The notes beneath the pieces were generated by a model. That model was given only the letters and a program-made list of their open reading frames with translations, was not told the origin of the DNA and searched no databases. Below are positions 43,056 to 52,599 of a stretch of 64,000 nt of DNA, in pieces (within the stretch, counting starts at the first letter, position 1; the number at the start of each line of letters is the position of its first letter). Where the stretch lies: the NCBI GenBank assembly GCA_963712305.1, contig CAVQHI010000002.1, positions 868,001 through 932,000 on the forward strand, given 5' to 3'. Both the position numbers and the translations under genes were made by a program. The DNA is from DATFNI01 sp963712305 (GTDB lineage: Bacteria > Bacteroidota > Rhodothermia > Balneolales > DATFMH01).

Positions 43056-45233
43056 ATGCCTGTAAATAATTCAAAACAGAATCTTAAAAATAATATGAAG
43101 GGGAACAAAGGCCCTCGTTTTCCTATATGGATTTACGTTGTTCTTCTTTTGATACTTTTGGCCATTCAGTTCTATTTCATATCTCCCGGTAACCCTAACC
43201 GTATAGAGTACAGCAAGTTTCTTAACTATGTGAAGAAGGGCTACGTCGAACATGTGGTTATTAAGAACAGCCAGTATATCGACGGGACATTCACGAAAGA
43301 TGCTGTTGAAAAAGGTGAGGTTAAAGTCCCGAAAAGCGACAATACCATCTGGCAGATGGATAATAGCTCGACAAATCGCAACTTTACTACTACGATGATC
43401 AAGGGCGATGACATTCGCCCAATCCTTGATAAGTACAATGTTGCCTACGATGCTAAGATTGAGGACAACTGGTTCGGTGGATTAATGACCTGGATATTAC
43501 CCATTGTGCTGATCGTCGCATTCTGGATATTCATATTCAAGCGAATGAACCCCGGACAGCAGGTGCTCAATATCGGCAAGAACCGGGCAATGCTGTATGA
43601 CAAACAAACCGAGAGTAAGGTCACATTTAAGGATGTGGCGGGGCTGGAAGAGGCCAAGGAGGAAGTAGAGGAAGTTGTAGAATTCCTTAAAACTCCAAAG
43701 AAATTTACACGACTGGGTGGTGCTATCCCTAAAGGTGTGATACTGGTAGGCCCTCCGGGAACGGGTAAGACATTGCTCGCGAAGGCAACAGCAGGTGAAG
43801 CGGATGTTCCGTTTTTCAGTCTTAGCGGTTCTGATTTTGTGGAGATGTTCGTTGGTGTAGGTGCTGCTCGTGTTCGCGACCTCTTTAAACAAGCCAAGGA
43901 AAAGGCCCCCTGTATCATCTTTATCGATGAGATCGATGCCATCGGGCGAAGCCGCGGCCGTGGTCAGATGATGGGATCGAACGACGAACGCGAAAACACG
44001 CTGAACCAGCTGCTTTCCGAAATGGACGGCTTTAACACCGAAAAAGGGGTGATCATCATGGCGGCTACCAACCGCCCGGATGTGCTCGATTCCGCTCTTA
44101 TGCGTCCAGGGCGTTTTGACCGTCAGATCCTGATCGACAAACCTGATCTAAACGGACGTATTGAAGTCCTTGAAGTGCATTCAAAGAAACTGAAACTTTC
44201 TGAGGATGTAGATCTAAAGCTTTTAGCATCACAAACACCAGGTTTTGCTGGTGCTGAATTAGCAAACCTGTGTAACGAGGCAGCATTGCTTGCTGCCCGC
44301 CGAAACAAGGACATGGTGCAGATGATTGATTTTCAGGACGCGATTGAACGTGTTATCGCGGGTCTTGAAAAGAAAAACAAGCTCATCAGTGCCGATGAAC
44401 GCAAGATTGTTGCCTACCACGAGTCTGGTCACGCCATTGTAAGCTGGTTCCTTGAACATACGGATCCCGTGCTTAAAGTGAGTATCGTACCACGCGGACT
44501 GGCAGCCTTAGGTTATACACTCCAGACACCTCTTGAAGACCGCTTTCTCATGACACGCGATGAACTGAATGATAAGATTGCTGCTTTGCTTGGTGGACGT
44601 GTGGCTGAAGAAATCATCTTTGGGAAAATTTCTACAGGGGCTCAAAATGACCTCGAGCGTGTAACTTCGATGGCCTTCTCAATGGTAGCCGTCTATGGTA
44701 TGAGCGAGGAACTGGGCTACGTTTCCTACCAGGATTCGAAAAATCCGGAAAGCAGCTTTGGTTTCAACAAGCGGTATTCGGAACAGACAGCCAAAAAAAT
44801 TGACGATGCTGTACGTTCGATTATTGATACAAGCCGTAAGCGTACGCGTGATATGTTGATAAAATATCGCGATAAACTTGAAGTCATGGCACAGACATTA
44901 CTCGAAAAGGAAGTACTGGGGGCACATGATCTGCTCGAACTCCTGGGTGAACGTCCCCACGGTAAGTACCCCATCAGCCTGGACGAGGCACGTGAATTAA
45001 GCAAACTCAAAAATGGTGCTGCCAAAGACGGCAAGCAGAAGGAAGAAGCTAAACAAAAAGATGTGGAAGTAGACGAAGAAACTACTTCTGATAATGAATC
45101 ACAGACGGACGGTGTCACAGAAGAAAAAAAGAAGTCTGGATCAGCCGGGACTGTGAGCAGTGATGGTGATGGAGAAACTGATGCCGGAGAAGAAGATGAT
45201 GCGAATTCGGTCCGGTCAACACGTGATAAGTAA
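43056..45233 (+). CDS. ftsH: ATP-dependent zinc metalloprotease FtsH
   Basis: 725 residues. Two membrane segments (about 22-42 and 145-165) flank a periplasmic domain. The AAA domain has Walker A GPPGTGKT (from about residue 231), Walker B IIFIDEIDAIG, and a second region of homology with ATNRPDVLDSALMRPGRFDR. The zinc protease motif HESGHA is at 455-460. FtsH degrades misfolded membrane proteins and short-lived regulators from the inner membrane. The last ~70 residues form a low-complexity acidic tail (EEAKQKDVEVDEETTSDNES and following), longer than in E. coli FtsH. A strong terminator follows the gene. Confidence 0.97.
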   Translation: MPVNNSKQNLKNNMKGNKGPRFPIWIYVVLLLILLAIQFYFISPGNPNRIEYSKFLNYVKKGYVEHVVIKNSQYIDGTFTKDAVEKGEVKVPKSDNTIWQMDNSSTNRNFTTTMIKGDDIRPILDKYNVAYDAKIEDNWFGGLMTWILPIVLIVAFWIFIFKRMNPGQQVLNIGKNRAMLYDKQTESKVTFKDVAGLEEAKEEVEEVVEFLKTPKKFTRLGGAIPKGVILVGPPGTGKTLLAKATAGEADVPFFSLSGSDFVEMFVGVGAARVRDLFKQAKEKAPCIIFIDEIDAIGRSRGRGQMMGSNDERENTLNQLLSEMDGFNTEKGVIIMAATNRPDVLDSALMRPGRFDRQILIDKPDLNGRIEVLEVHSKKLKLSEDVDLKLLASQTPGFAGAELANLCNEAALLAARRNKDMVQMIDFQDAIERVIAGLEKKNKLISADERKIVAYHESGHAIVSWFLEHTDPVLKVSIVPRGLAALGYTLQTPLEDRFLMTRDELNDKIAALLGGRVAEEIIFGKISTGAQNDLERVTSMAFSMVAVYGMSEELGYVSYQDSKNPESSFGFNKRYSEQTAKKIDDAVRSIIDTSRKRTRDMLIKYRDKLEVMAQTLLEKEVLGAHDLLELLGERPHGKYPISLDEARELSKLKNGAAKDGKQKEEAKQKDVEVDEETTSDNESQTDGVTEEKKKSGSAGTVSSDGDGETDAGEEDDANSVRSTRDK

Positions 45234-45302
45234 AATGTTTCTTAATCTTTAGATTATATTATAGTGATCTAAATTTAACTCAGAAGTAACAATTACAACA
45301 AG

Positions 45303-45354
45303 AAGGCATGGTAGTTTCTGATTGATAATCAGTAATTAAACCATGCCTTTTTTA
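45303..45354 (+). terminator. Intrinsic terminator of ftsH
   Basis: The long stem aaggcatggtagtttctgat / aatcagtaattaaaccatgc-ctt has one imperfect position block and ends in a T-run. It sits 70 bases after the ftsH stop. Confidence 0.85.
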
Positions 45355-45356
45355 TT

Positions 45357-46546
45357 GTGAAAAAGTTACAACTTATTGGAGGAGTCTTCTTTGCTATTTG
45401 TTGTATCACGACCCTGGGTTATAGTCAAAGTGACACGGGGAAAAACGACAACAATCAGCATCACTCTCTCGTCTGCCAGTGTGAATATATGCGCGTTCAC
45501 AGACTCGGCAGCATCTGTTAAATATACGGACGCTGCATTGTTGAGACAGCGTCAAAAAGCCGTTGCTTTTAGTGATGCCATCAGTGCAGAGCAAATACCG
45601 CAGACGGGCAGCTGTGATGCCGTCTACACAAGGCCTGGGCAACCGTGGTGGCGAGCACGACGGTGGTAACAACCCCACAACTGCTGAGCCGAATTCTGAT
45701 CCACAGATTTATAATGCCACCTACATCGGTAGTGGGGCCACATCAGGCAACACGGAAAATGATCTTGCCCTGATCTTCCGTGACGATGCAGCCGGTGCAT
45801 ACTACAATAGTATTTTCACCGATTTTGCAAACAAAGGTATCCAGGTTGAAGATATCACCAGCGGTGTGGATAGCCGTCAGCGTCTTGAAAGCGGCTACCT
45901 TGTGCTTCAAAATAACATTTGGTATGGTTTCAGCGCCAGAAACACACTTAACGATTTTGTTGATAAGGATTTCGTTCGCACGTACCTGAGCGATCCTGCC
46001 AATGGAAATCAGGTGTCCGATCCAATGCTGTACAGCATCAGCAGAACAGCTGATAAAGGCCTGGACCCTAGACCGATGGATGGAAGCCCCGCATGGACAA
46101 GCAACGTAACTGCACCTCCAAGTGACGGGTTCTTTAAGAAAACGGACTATATAGGTGCCTTTGGTAAACTGGACTGGGTAGCCGGATGGAGTGCCGTTTT
46201 ACGACTCGGAATATTGAGTGAAGCTGGCGCCGGCAGCGGTACCCCAACCGATATTGAAGGAACGGGCAAGACAACTCGTCCCTCAAAGATTGCGCTTCGT
46301 CAGAACTATCTAAATCCGTTCAACCCAACTACGCGGATTGAGTACTGGTTACCGGTAAGCGGCTTCGTAACTCTAAGAGTTTATGACATCATGGGACGTG
46401 AGGTATCGACACTTGTTAGCCGTGATCAGCAAGCTGTTATTCATAACATAAATATCGATGCGTCTCACCTGGCGAGTGGAGTCTATATCTACAGACTCCA
46501 GGTAGGTAATTATTCGATGATTCGAAAAATGACGCTTCTCAAATAA
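45357..46546 (+). pseudogene. Decayed T9SS-exported protein gene with C-terminal sorting domain
   Basis: A GTG at 45357 opens a frame coding a clear signal peptide (KKLQLIGGVFFAICCITTLG, then YSQ) that stops at 45519. The rest of the protein lies in another frame, open from 45545 to 46546. From about 45640 it reads GLGNRGGEHDGGNNPTTAEP, a segment found near the middle of larger T9SS cargo proteins with right-handed-repeat bodies, and it ends with a type A sorting domain (ALRQNYLNPFNPTTRIEYWL to YRLQVGNYSMIRKMTLLK). The few dozen codons between are unrelated and the usual ~300-residue passenger is missing. So the gene seems to have lost an internal piece and its frame. The second frame alone has only TTG or internal starts and no signal peptide. 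Confidence 0.7.
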
Positions 46547-46577
46547 ACTTTCGTTGACATAACGAAAGAATGAAGGC

Positions 46578-46611
46578 TAAAAAGGCTCCGCTTGATTGCG
46601 GAGCCTTTTTG
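46578..46611 (+). terminator. Intrinsic terminator
   Basis: aaaaaggctccgc pairs with gcggagccttttt around a short ttgatt loop, 30 bases after the sorting-domain frame. A well-preserved terminator behind a broken gene suggests recent decay. Confidence 0.9.
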
Positions 46612-47215
46612 TTATATTACACCTCTGTATAATTAGTGGCAGATGGATTCGTTTTTACCAATGGAGAGAGGTGTTTAATCCGGAACCATTTTTTCATACC
46701 ACTAAAATTTTGTTATGAATAAACAAATGGAACCATAACAAAATAATCCGTGTTGGCAATTGAGAATTCAGAAAATCTGAAGGATTGGGAAACAAAAACT
46801 GCATTTAATTGATATAAAAAGGGAATAGTCTGGTATTTTTATGCGATTGTGAAACTGGTATCGTTAAGAATCAAACTTTTTTTTGTAACTAAGTTGCGGG
46901 AACTTATAAATATACTTTTCGGGTTCAAAAAAACATAAATGACGATTTTAACGGACAATTCGAGGTTTTAAGATAAATATGCGATTTTATCAGACTCGAT
47001 TGTCAAATAACAGAATGGTAAGAAAAATCATTATGAATCAAAGCCGATGTAGTTTTCCAAGTCGTTTGTAAACCCGATAAGCAAATGATGGCGTAAGAAC
47101 GTGCGTTCACATGCCGTCAGAATATACGTGTTACAAATAGATTATTAATTAACATATTGCGGATTACAATACCCCGGGTTTTATTATATAACTGCAAGGA
47201 ACTCAATAAAAACTC
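46612..47215. other. Intergenic region upstream of folE2
   Basis: About 600 AT-rich bases. I find no convincing gene, repeat or promoter; TATACTTTTC at about 46911 resembles a -7 element but has no properly spaced TTTG. The folE2 promoter should lie in the last 150 bases. Confidence 0.4.
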
Positions 47216-48118
47216 ATGATTACGGAAACTGGTATCAAACGCTTTTACGATCCAACTTTTACGGTGACACCGGAATACCGGCAGTCTCTGCCTGATATTC
47301 AGAACGGACCTTCCAGCTTAATCGAAGGTTCCAACGTTCCGATTCAGCAGGTTGGGATATCCGGATTTAAACTGCCTTTGCTTTATCAGACAAAATCGGG
47401 TGATAAAATTACACTTGAGACATCCGTCGATGCCTATGTGAGTCTCGATGCCGGGAAGAAGGGCATCAACATGAGCCGGTTGCTCCGTACATTTTATGAG
47501 TTTAAGGATGAAGTGTTCACGTTTGAGGTGCTCCCCTATGTTCTCAAGCGATACCGGGATGAACTCGAAAGCCAGGACAGCTACATCCGTATGAACTTCA
47601 ATTATCCCATGCTGCAGGACAGTCTGCGTTCGGATTTACAAGGATATCAGTATTACAGTGTATCCCTTGAAGCACAGATGGATCAAAAAGGCAGCGTTCG
47701 CCAGTTTATTCATCTTGGTTTTGAATATAGCAGTGCTTGTCCCTGTTCGTTCGAATTGGCCGAACACGCCCGTGAGACAAGAGGAGTAGCGGCTATTCCT
47801 CACAGCCAGCGCAGCGAAGCGTCAATAACGGTTGAGCTGAATGACGAGCTTAGTATCGAGTCTCTCGTTGAATCGGCCCGGAAAGCTTTGAAGACCGAAA
47901 CACAGGTGATGGTAAAACGCGAAGACGAACAGGCGTTTGCCGAGATGAACGGTGCCTATCAGAAGTTTGTCGAAGACGCCGCTCGTTTGCTCTATGAACA
48001 GCTTGATAAAAACGAAGCCATCCGTGACTTCGTGGTTCGGTGTGTTCACATGGAAAGCCTGCACAGCCATGATGCCGTAAGCCGTATTTGCAAAGGCATT
48101 CTCGGCGGACTGCGGTAA
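47216..48118 (+). CDS. folE2: GTP cyclohydrolase FolE2 (type IB)
   Basis: 300 residues, normal for FolE2. The hallmark block reads YSSACPCSFELAEHARETRG followed by VAAIPHSQRSEASITVEL, with the metal-site Cys175 and Cys177. A second His-containing block (RCVHMESLHSHDAVSRICKG) is near the C-terminus. It converts GTP to dihydroneopterin triphosphate, the first step of folate and pterin synthesis, and can use metals other than zinc. The pterin dehydratase gene at 30491 is the other pterin gene of the window. Monocistronic with its own terminator. Confidence 0.94.
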   Translation: MITETGIKRFYDPTFTVTPEYRQSLPDIQNGPSSLIEGSNVPIQQVGISGFKLPLLYQTKSGDKITLETSVDAYVSLDAGKKGINMSRLLRTFYEFKDEVFTFEVLPYVLKRYRDELESQDSYIRMNFNYPMLQDSLRSDLQGYQYYSVSLEAQMDQKGSVRQFIHLGFEYSSACPCSFELAEHARETRGVAAIPHSQRSEASITVELNDELSIESLVESARKALKTETQVMVKREDEQAFAEMNGAYQKFVEDAARLLYEQLDKNEAIRDFVVRCVHMESLHSHDAVSRICKGILGGLR

Positions 48119-48141
48119 AACCTGGAAATAAAATTGTTAAT

Positions 48142-48177
48142 AAAGGATGCCATCACTCCCAGTGATGGCATCCTTTA
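48142..48177 (+). terminator. Intrinsic terminator of folE2
   Basis: A perfect stem aaaggatgccatcact / agtgatggcatccttt with loop ccc, followed by attattt, 24 bases after the folE2 stop. Confidence 0.92.
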
Positions 48178-48316
48178 TTATTTAACGTGAGTTTGATATA
48201 AGCATTGGAAGAAATCGTTAAAACGATTCGTTTTAGATTCGTTGATTCATAGCACCCGGATTAAACCGGGTGTTAGGGAGAATCCGTTAACAGATGAACC
48301 GTTTTAGGGTGTTCCA

Positions 48317-48490
48317 TTATGAGACCACGAAACTGGCCAGTCCCTGAAAAGCGTAGACGCCCTGAAAAACCATAGCTATAGTTTGCACTACGGTGAGATT
48401 TGGTTCAAACTCATTAATCAGGTCAAATACAGCAAGCAAACTGATTCCCAAAATAAATATCAAGACGATTATGCGGACGGTTTTTCTCAA
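48317..48490 (-). CDS. Small two-helix membrane protein (putative)
   Basis: A 57-codon reverse frame from TTG 48490 to TAA 48317 reads RKTVRIIVLIFILGISLLAV, then FDLINEFEPNLTVVQTIAMV, then FQGVYAFQGLASFVVS. A basic head is followed by one helix (about 5-23), an acidic linker and a second helix (about 36-55), a pattern unlikely by chance. An in-frame stop lies four codons upstream, so TTG is the only start; no Shine-Dalgarno is visible. It lies downstream of the 2-oxoglutarate dehydrogenase gene in the same orientation, but beyond that gene's terminator. I do not recognise the family. Confidence 0.45.
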   Translation of the reverse strand: MRKTVRIIVLIFILGISLLAVFDLINEFEPNLTVVQTIAMVFQGVYAFQGLASFVVS

Positions 48491-48581
48491 GGTGTTTACT
48501 TAAAAAAAAATAGTAATTGGAATTCAGGCAGTGGATAGAATTTCTGACCCTGTCAGGGTATAGAAATGGTTTATAACCTGT

Positions 48582-48622
48582 TAAAAAAAGCCAATCCCGA
48601 AAAATCAGGACCGGCTTTTTAT
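48582..48622 (-). terminator. Intrinsic terminator of the 2-oxoglutarate dehydrogenase gene
   Basis: On the minus strand, ataaaaagccggtcctg pairs with cgggattggctttttt, giving a GC stem and a T-run 20 bases after the stop. Confidence 0.8.
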
Positions 48623-48641
48623 AAGCTAATACGAGCAGCAG

Positions 48642-51600
48642 TTATTTGAGGGCTTTTTTCACCAGTTCCTGTTGTTCTGCTGCGTGTATCTTAGAGGATC
48701 CGGTAGCCGTTGCTGCCGATGCCGGGCGTCCGGCATAAGTCAGTTGCTGATTGCTCTGTAATTCATTTTCAAGCAGGCGACGAAGGAAATGCCATGCACC
48801 CTGATTCATCGGCTCTTCCTGGCACCAAACAATTTCCTTTACGTTTTTGAAATGCTTGAACAACTCCTTGACATCATGGTCGGGAAATGGATAGAACTGT
48901 TCTAATCGTGCAATAGAGACGTCTTTTATTCCTTCATCTTCCCGATACTTGTACAAGTCGTAATACACCTTGCCTGAGCAAAGTACCAGGCGCCGTGTCG
49001 TCTTCGGATCGTTGATTTCCTCATCACGAACCAGCTCATGGAACTTGCCGTTTGCCAACTCTTCAACCGTGTTGACAGCCAACGGATGACGCAACAGGCT
49101 CTTGGGTGTTATAATGATCAGAGGCTTCTTCTTTTCCTGTAGCGCCTGGCGCCGCAGTATATGGAAGTATTGACCTGGTGTGGAGCAATTGGCAACCTGC
49201 AGATTATCCTCTGCACACAATTGCAGGAATCGTTCAAGACGACCTGACGAGTGCTCGGGACCCTGTCCTTCATAGCCATGAGGCAACAGCATCACGAGGT
49301 TATTCTTTTGTCCCCACTTAGCCTCGCCAGATGAGATGAAGTTGTCGGTAATCACCTGGCCGCCGTTCGAGAAATCACCGAACTGAGCTTCCCAGATAAC
49401 CAAATCATCAAGTGCGGCCGAGCTGTAGCCGTACTCGAATCCGATGACGGCAAATTCACTCAAAAAGCTGTTATACACAGAATATTTTCCCTGCTCGCCA
49501 TTCAGATGATTAAGCGGGGTGAACTTCTGTGACGTGTCAGTTCCGTGGAGCACAGAATGACGTTGTGAAAAGGTGCCACGTTCAACATCCTGACCCGTCA
49601 ACCGAACATTGTATCCACTCTTAAGTAATGAGCCTAAAGCAAGTGCTTCCGCAAAACCCCATTCGATCTTTTTATCATTATTCATGATGATATCATGGCG
49701 CTTTGCCAGGATACGCAACAGTTTCGGATTCGCATCAAAATCCTTTGGTACCGTAAGGATTGCCTTGCCGATATCCTTCAGATCATCAATTGGATAACTT
49801 GTATCAGGAGGTGTGCTCCGCTGCTTTTGGGGTGTTGATTTGCGATCAAGGTGTTCTTCGGTGATTTTCAGATCAGGTGCGCTCTTGGCTTCTTCAAAAG
49901 CCTGTTCGAGCATGTCGTCAAATTCTTTGAAGATTTGTTGTGCTTCCTCTTCGGAGAGATCCTTTTTACGGATCAGTTCTTTAAGATAGATATCACGTAC
50001 AGCAGGGTGATCTTTGATTTCTTTATACAGGCCAGGTTGCGTGAATGCCGGTTCGTCGCCTTCGTTATGACCGTATTTTCGATAACATACTAGATCGATC
50101 ACAACATCCTTGCCGAACTTTTCGCGATACTCAAGGGCCATGTTCATAGCGTGAACTGCAGCTTCGGGATCATCGCCATTCACGTGGAAGATAGGAGCGA
50201 GAATCATCTTTGCCAGGTCGGAAGTGTACTGCGTCGAGCGTCCGTCTTCCGGCAGCGTCGTGAAGCCGATCTGATTGTTAATGATGATATGTATCGTACC
50301 CCCTGTTCCAAAACCACGCAATTGCGACATATTCAGAGTTTCCGCAACCACACCTTGTCCGGAGAAGGCGGCATCACCGTGGATGAGTATGGGAACAATC
50401 TTTTTACGTGCCTCTTCCCAATTTGCTTCGTGATGATCCTGCTTGGCACGAGAAGAGCCCTCGGCAACGGGATTCACCGCTTCGAGGTGACTTGGATTCG
50501 AGAGAAGATCGATGCGTATTTTTTTGTTTAGATCGGTTGTATGCTCTCCGCTGGCACCCAGGTGGTATTTTACGTCACCAGAACCCTGGAATGTGGTCGG
50601 GTCGACGTTTCCCTCAAATTCTGCAAAAACTTTGCGATATGTCTTGCCAATCGTATTGACCAGTACGTTGAGTCGTCCCCGGTGAGCCATACCCATCGTC
50701 GCATTCTCAACACCAAACTCTCCGGATTTTTCAAGCAGGAAATCGAGCATTGGAATTAGAGTTTCAGCTCCTTCGAGCGAGAACCGTTTTTGTCCGATGT
50801 ATTTGCGCTGCAAAAACTGTTCGAAGGCGCCGGCTTGATTCAGTTTATGGAGAATCCTCTGTTTCTCCTCGATCGTAAGATTCGGGTTATTCGTCGTCGA
50901 CTCCATGGTTTCCCGGAGCCATTCGCGTTCCTTAAGATCGAGCAGGTGCATATATTCGGCACCGATGTGATCACAATACGTTTTACGAAGCAGCGACAGA
51001 ATATCACGAAGCGGTGCGTTTTCATAACCGCCCAGGCCGCCGCAATAGAATTCCCGGTCCAGGTCCCAGATAGTAAGCCCATGGTAACTGAACTCCAATT
51101 CCGGGCTATGTCCCGGTCCGTGCTTAAGCGGGTTGAGGTCGGCCAGCATATGCCCGCGCATGCGGTACATATTGATAAGCTGCATTACCGCAATGGCCTT
51201 CTTTCTTACCTCAAGTGAACTGTTACCGCCATCAACCAGGTTGCCGGTATAATTATCGGTACCGTAAGGAATGGGATCGTATGGTATCTCCAGGTCAGAG
51301 AAGATATCATCATAAAACTGCTCTTCTCCATTCAGGAGACGATGCACTTTGGCAAGGAAAGAACCGGATTCCGCACCCTGGATGATACGGTGATCATAGG
51401 TACAGGTGATTGTCATCTCTTTACTGATGCCAAGATGATTAAGTACATCCTGAGACATTGCCTGAAACGCTGCCGGGTAATTCATGGCCCCGGTCGCAAT
51501 GATTGCTCCCTGGTATTGCATCAGGCGTGGATTTGATGAAACCGTTCCTATCGTACCGGGATTTGTTATACTGATAGTCGTGTTCTGGAAATCATCGACT

Positions 51601-52310
51601 TCAAGCTTGCCGTTACGGGCTTTATCAATAAGTTCTGAAAAGGCGTAGACGAACTTGCGGAAGTTCATCTGTTCCATATTCTTGATATTGGGCACTAAAA
51701 GACGTCGTTCCCCATTCTTCTGTGGGACATCGATGGCAACTCCGAAATTGATGTGTTTGGGCTTAACCTTATACGGAGTGTCGTCTCTGACCTCAAAATG
51801 ATTATTGATATTCGGAAACTCCTGGAGTGCCTGGACGATAGCCCATGAAATGAGGTGAGTAAAAGTGATTTTCGGATCGCCACGTTTCTCCAAATATTCA
51901 TTGATGAGAAGGCGGTCCTCCATCAGCATTTTTACCGGGATTGTTCGCAGGGAGGTCGCCGTCGGTAATTCGAGGCTTTGCTCCATGTTCTCTACAACCT
52001 TGGTGGCAACGCCTTTTATACGTTCGTATTCAGCCTCGGGTTCGGCCTCTTTTTTCTTTTTAGGACGAACGGGTTTTGTCTTGGAAGCCGGAGCAGGAGC
52101 TTCGTGAGTCAGAGTTTCGGCATGGCCGTTGGTTTTGGGTGGTTCTACAACCGTAGTCTCAAAATCAAGGTCGCCATCTGCGCTGGACTCCAGCTCATTG
52201 AAATAACTTTTCCAGTGATCCGGGACCGAATCGGGTGAATCTTTATATTGATTATATAGTTCTTCGACGAGTGCAGTGTTCGGTCCGAAGATTTCTTCGA
52301 GAGATTTCAA
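48642..52310 (-). CDS. kgd: Fused E2-E1 2-oxoglutarate dehydrogenase (Kgd/OdhA type)
   Basis: 1222 residues. The first ~40 (SLEEIFGPNTALVEELYNQY) are the E1 N-terminal peptide. After a linker rich in Pro, Lys and Glu, an acyltransferase (E2) catalytic domain spans about 95-335 (RTIPVKMLMEDRLLINEYLE, ISITNPGTIGTVSSNPRLMQ, CTYDHRIIQGAESGSFLAKV with the active-site DHR-x3-G). The thiamine-diphosphate E1 part follows (TMGMAHRGRLNVLVNTIGKT, IIINNQIGFTT, EAQFGDFSNGGQVITDNFIS). No lipoyl domain is present, so the E2 centre must use another protein's lipoyl group, as in actinobacterial Kgd/OdhA. It makes succinyl-CoA in the TCA cycle. The only start is TTG, five codons after an in-frame TAA. Confidence 0.93.
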   Translation of the reverse strand: MKSLEEIFGPNTALVEELYNQYKDSPDSVPDHWKSYFNELESSADGDLDFETTVVEPPKTNGHAETLTHEAPAPASKTKPVRPKKKKEAEPEAEYERIKGVATKVVENMEQSLELPTATSLRTIPVKMLMEDRLLINEYLEKRGDPKITFTHLISWAIVQALQEFPNINNHFEVRDDTPYKVKPKHINFGVAIDVPQKNGERRLLVPNIKNMEQMNFRKFVYAFSELIDKARNGKLEVDDFQNTTISITNPGTIGTVSSNPRLMQYQGAIIATGAMNYPAAFQAMSQDVLNHLGISKEMTITCTYDHRIIQGAESGSFLAKVHRLLNGEEQFYDDIFSDLEIPYDPIPYGTDNYTGNLVDGGNSSLEVRKKAIAVMQLINMYRMRGHMLADLNPLKHGPGHSPELEFSYHGLTIWDLDREFYCGGLGGYENAPLRDILSLLRKTYCDHIGAEYMHLLDLKEREWLRETMESTTNNPNLTIEEKQRILHKLNQAGAFEQFLQRKYIGQKRFSLEGAETLIPMLDFLLEKSGEFGVENATMGMAHRGRLNVLVNTIGKTYRKVFAEFEGNVDPTTFQGSGDVKYHLGASGEHTTDLNKKIRIDLLSNPSHLEAVNPVAEGSSRAKQDHHEANWEEARKKIVPILIHGDAAFSGQGVVAETLNMSQLRGFGTGGTIHIIINNQIGFTTLPEDGRSTQYTSDLAKMILAPIFHVNGDDPEAAVHAMNMALEYREKFGKDVVIDLVCYRKYGHNEGDEPAFTQPGLYKEIKDHPAVRDIYLKELIRKKDLSEEEAQQIFKEFDDMLEQAFEEAKSAPDLKITEEHLDRKSTPQKQRSTPPDTSYPIDDLKDIGKAILTVPKDFDANPKLLRILAKRHDIIMNNDKKIEWGFAEALALGSLLKSGYNVRLTGQDVERGTFSQRHSVLHGTDTSQKFTPLNHLNGEQGKYSVYNSFLSEFAVIGFEYGYSSAALDDLVIWEAQFGDFSNGGQVITDNFISSGEAKWGQKNNLVMLLPHGYEGQGPEHSSGRLERFLQLCAEDNLQVANCSTPGQYFHILRRQALQEKKKPLIIITPKSLLRHPLAVNTVEELANGKFHELVRDEEINDPKTTRRLVLCSGKVYYDLYKYREDEGIKDVSIARLEQFYPFPDHDVKELFKHFKNVKEIVWCQEEPMNQGAWHFLRRLLENELQSNQQLTYAGRPASAATATGSSKIHAAEQQELVKKALK

Positions 52311-52599
52311 GATGATGGCTATTTAATGGTTATAATTTTTTTTACGTTCAGCCCGCGTGACAGACGTCAATATGAACTCATAAAGACTCCTTCGGGCCAG
52401 ATATTTTCAACTGTGGGAAATTACGTATTGATTGACTAAATATCGACGTAGGCAGTCCGTTGAAAGGCTGTGTCTGATAGAAAGTGACGACAACTGAAGC
52501 ATGGATGATGTAACATAAACATTCACAGTCTCCAAGCTGTCAGGAATTTTCTATATTCCCGAAAATATAAAACGTTTTAAAAGATCAATTATTCCGTTC

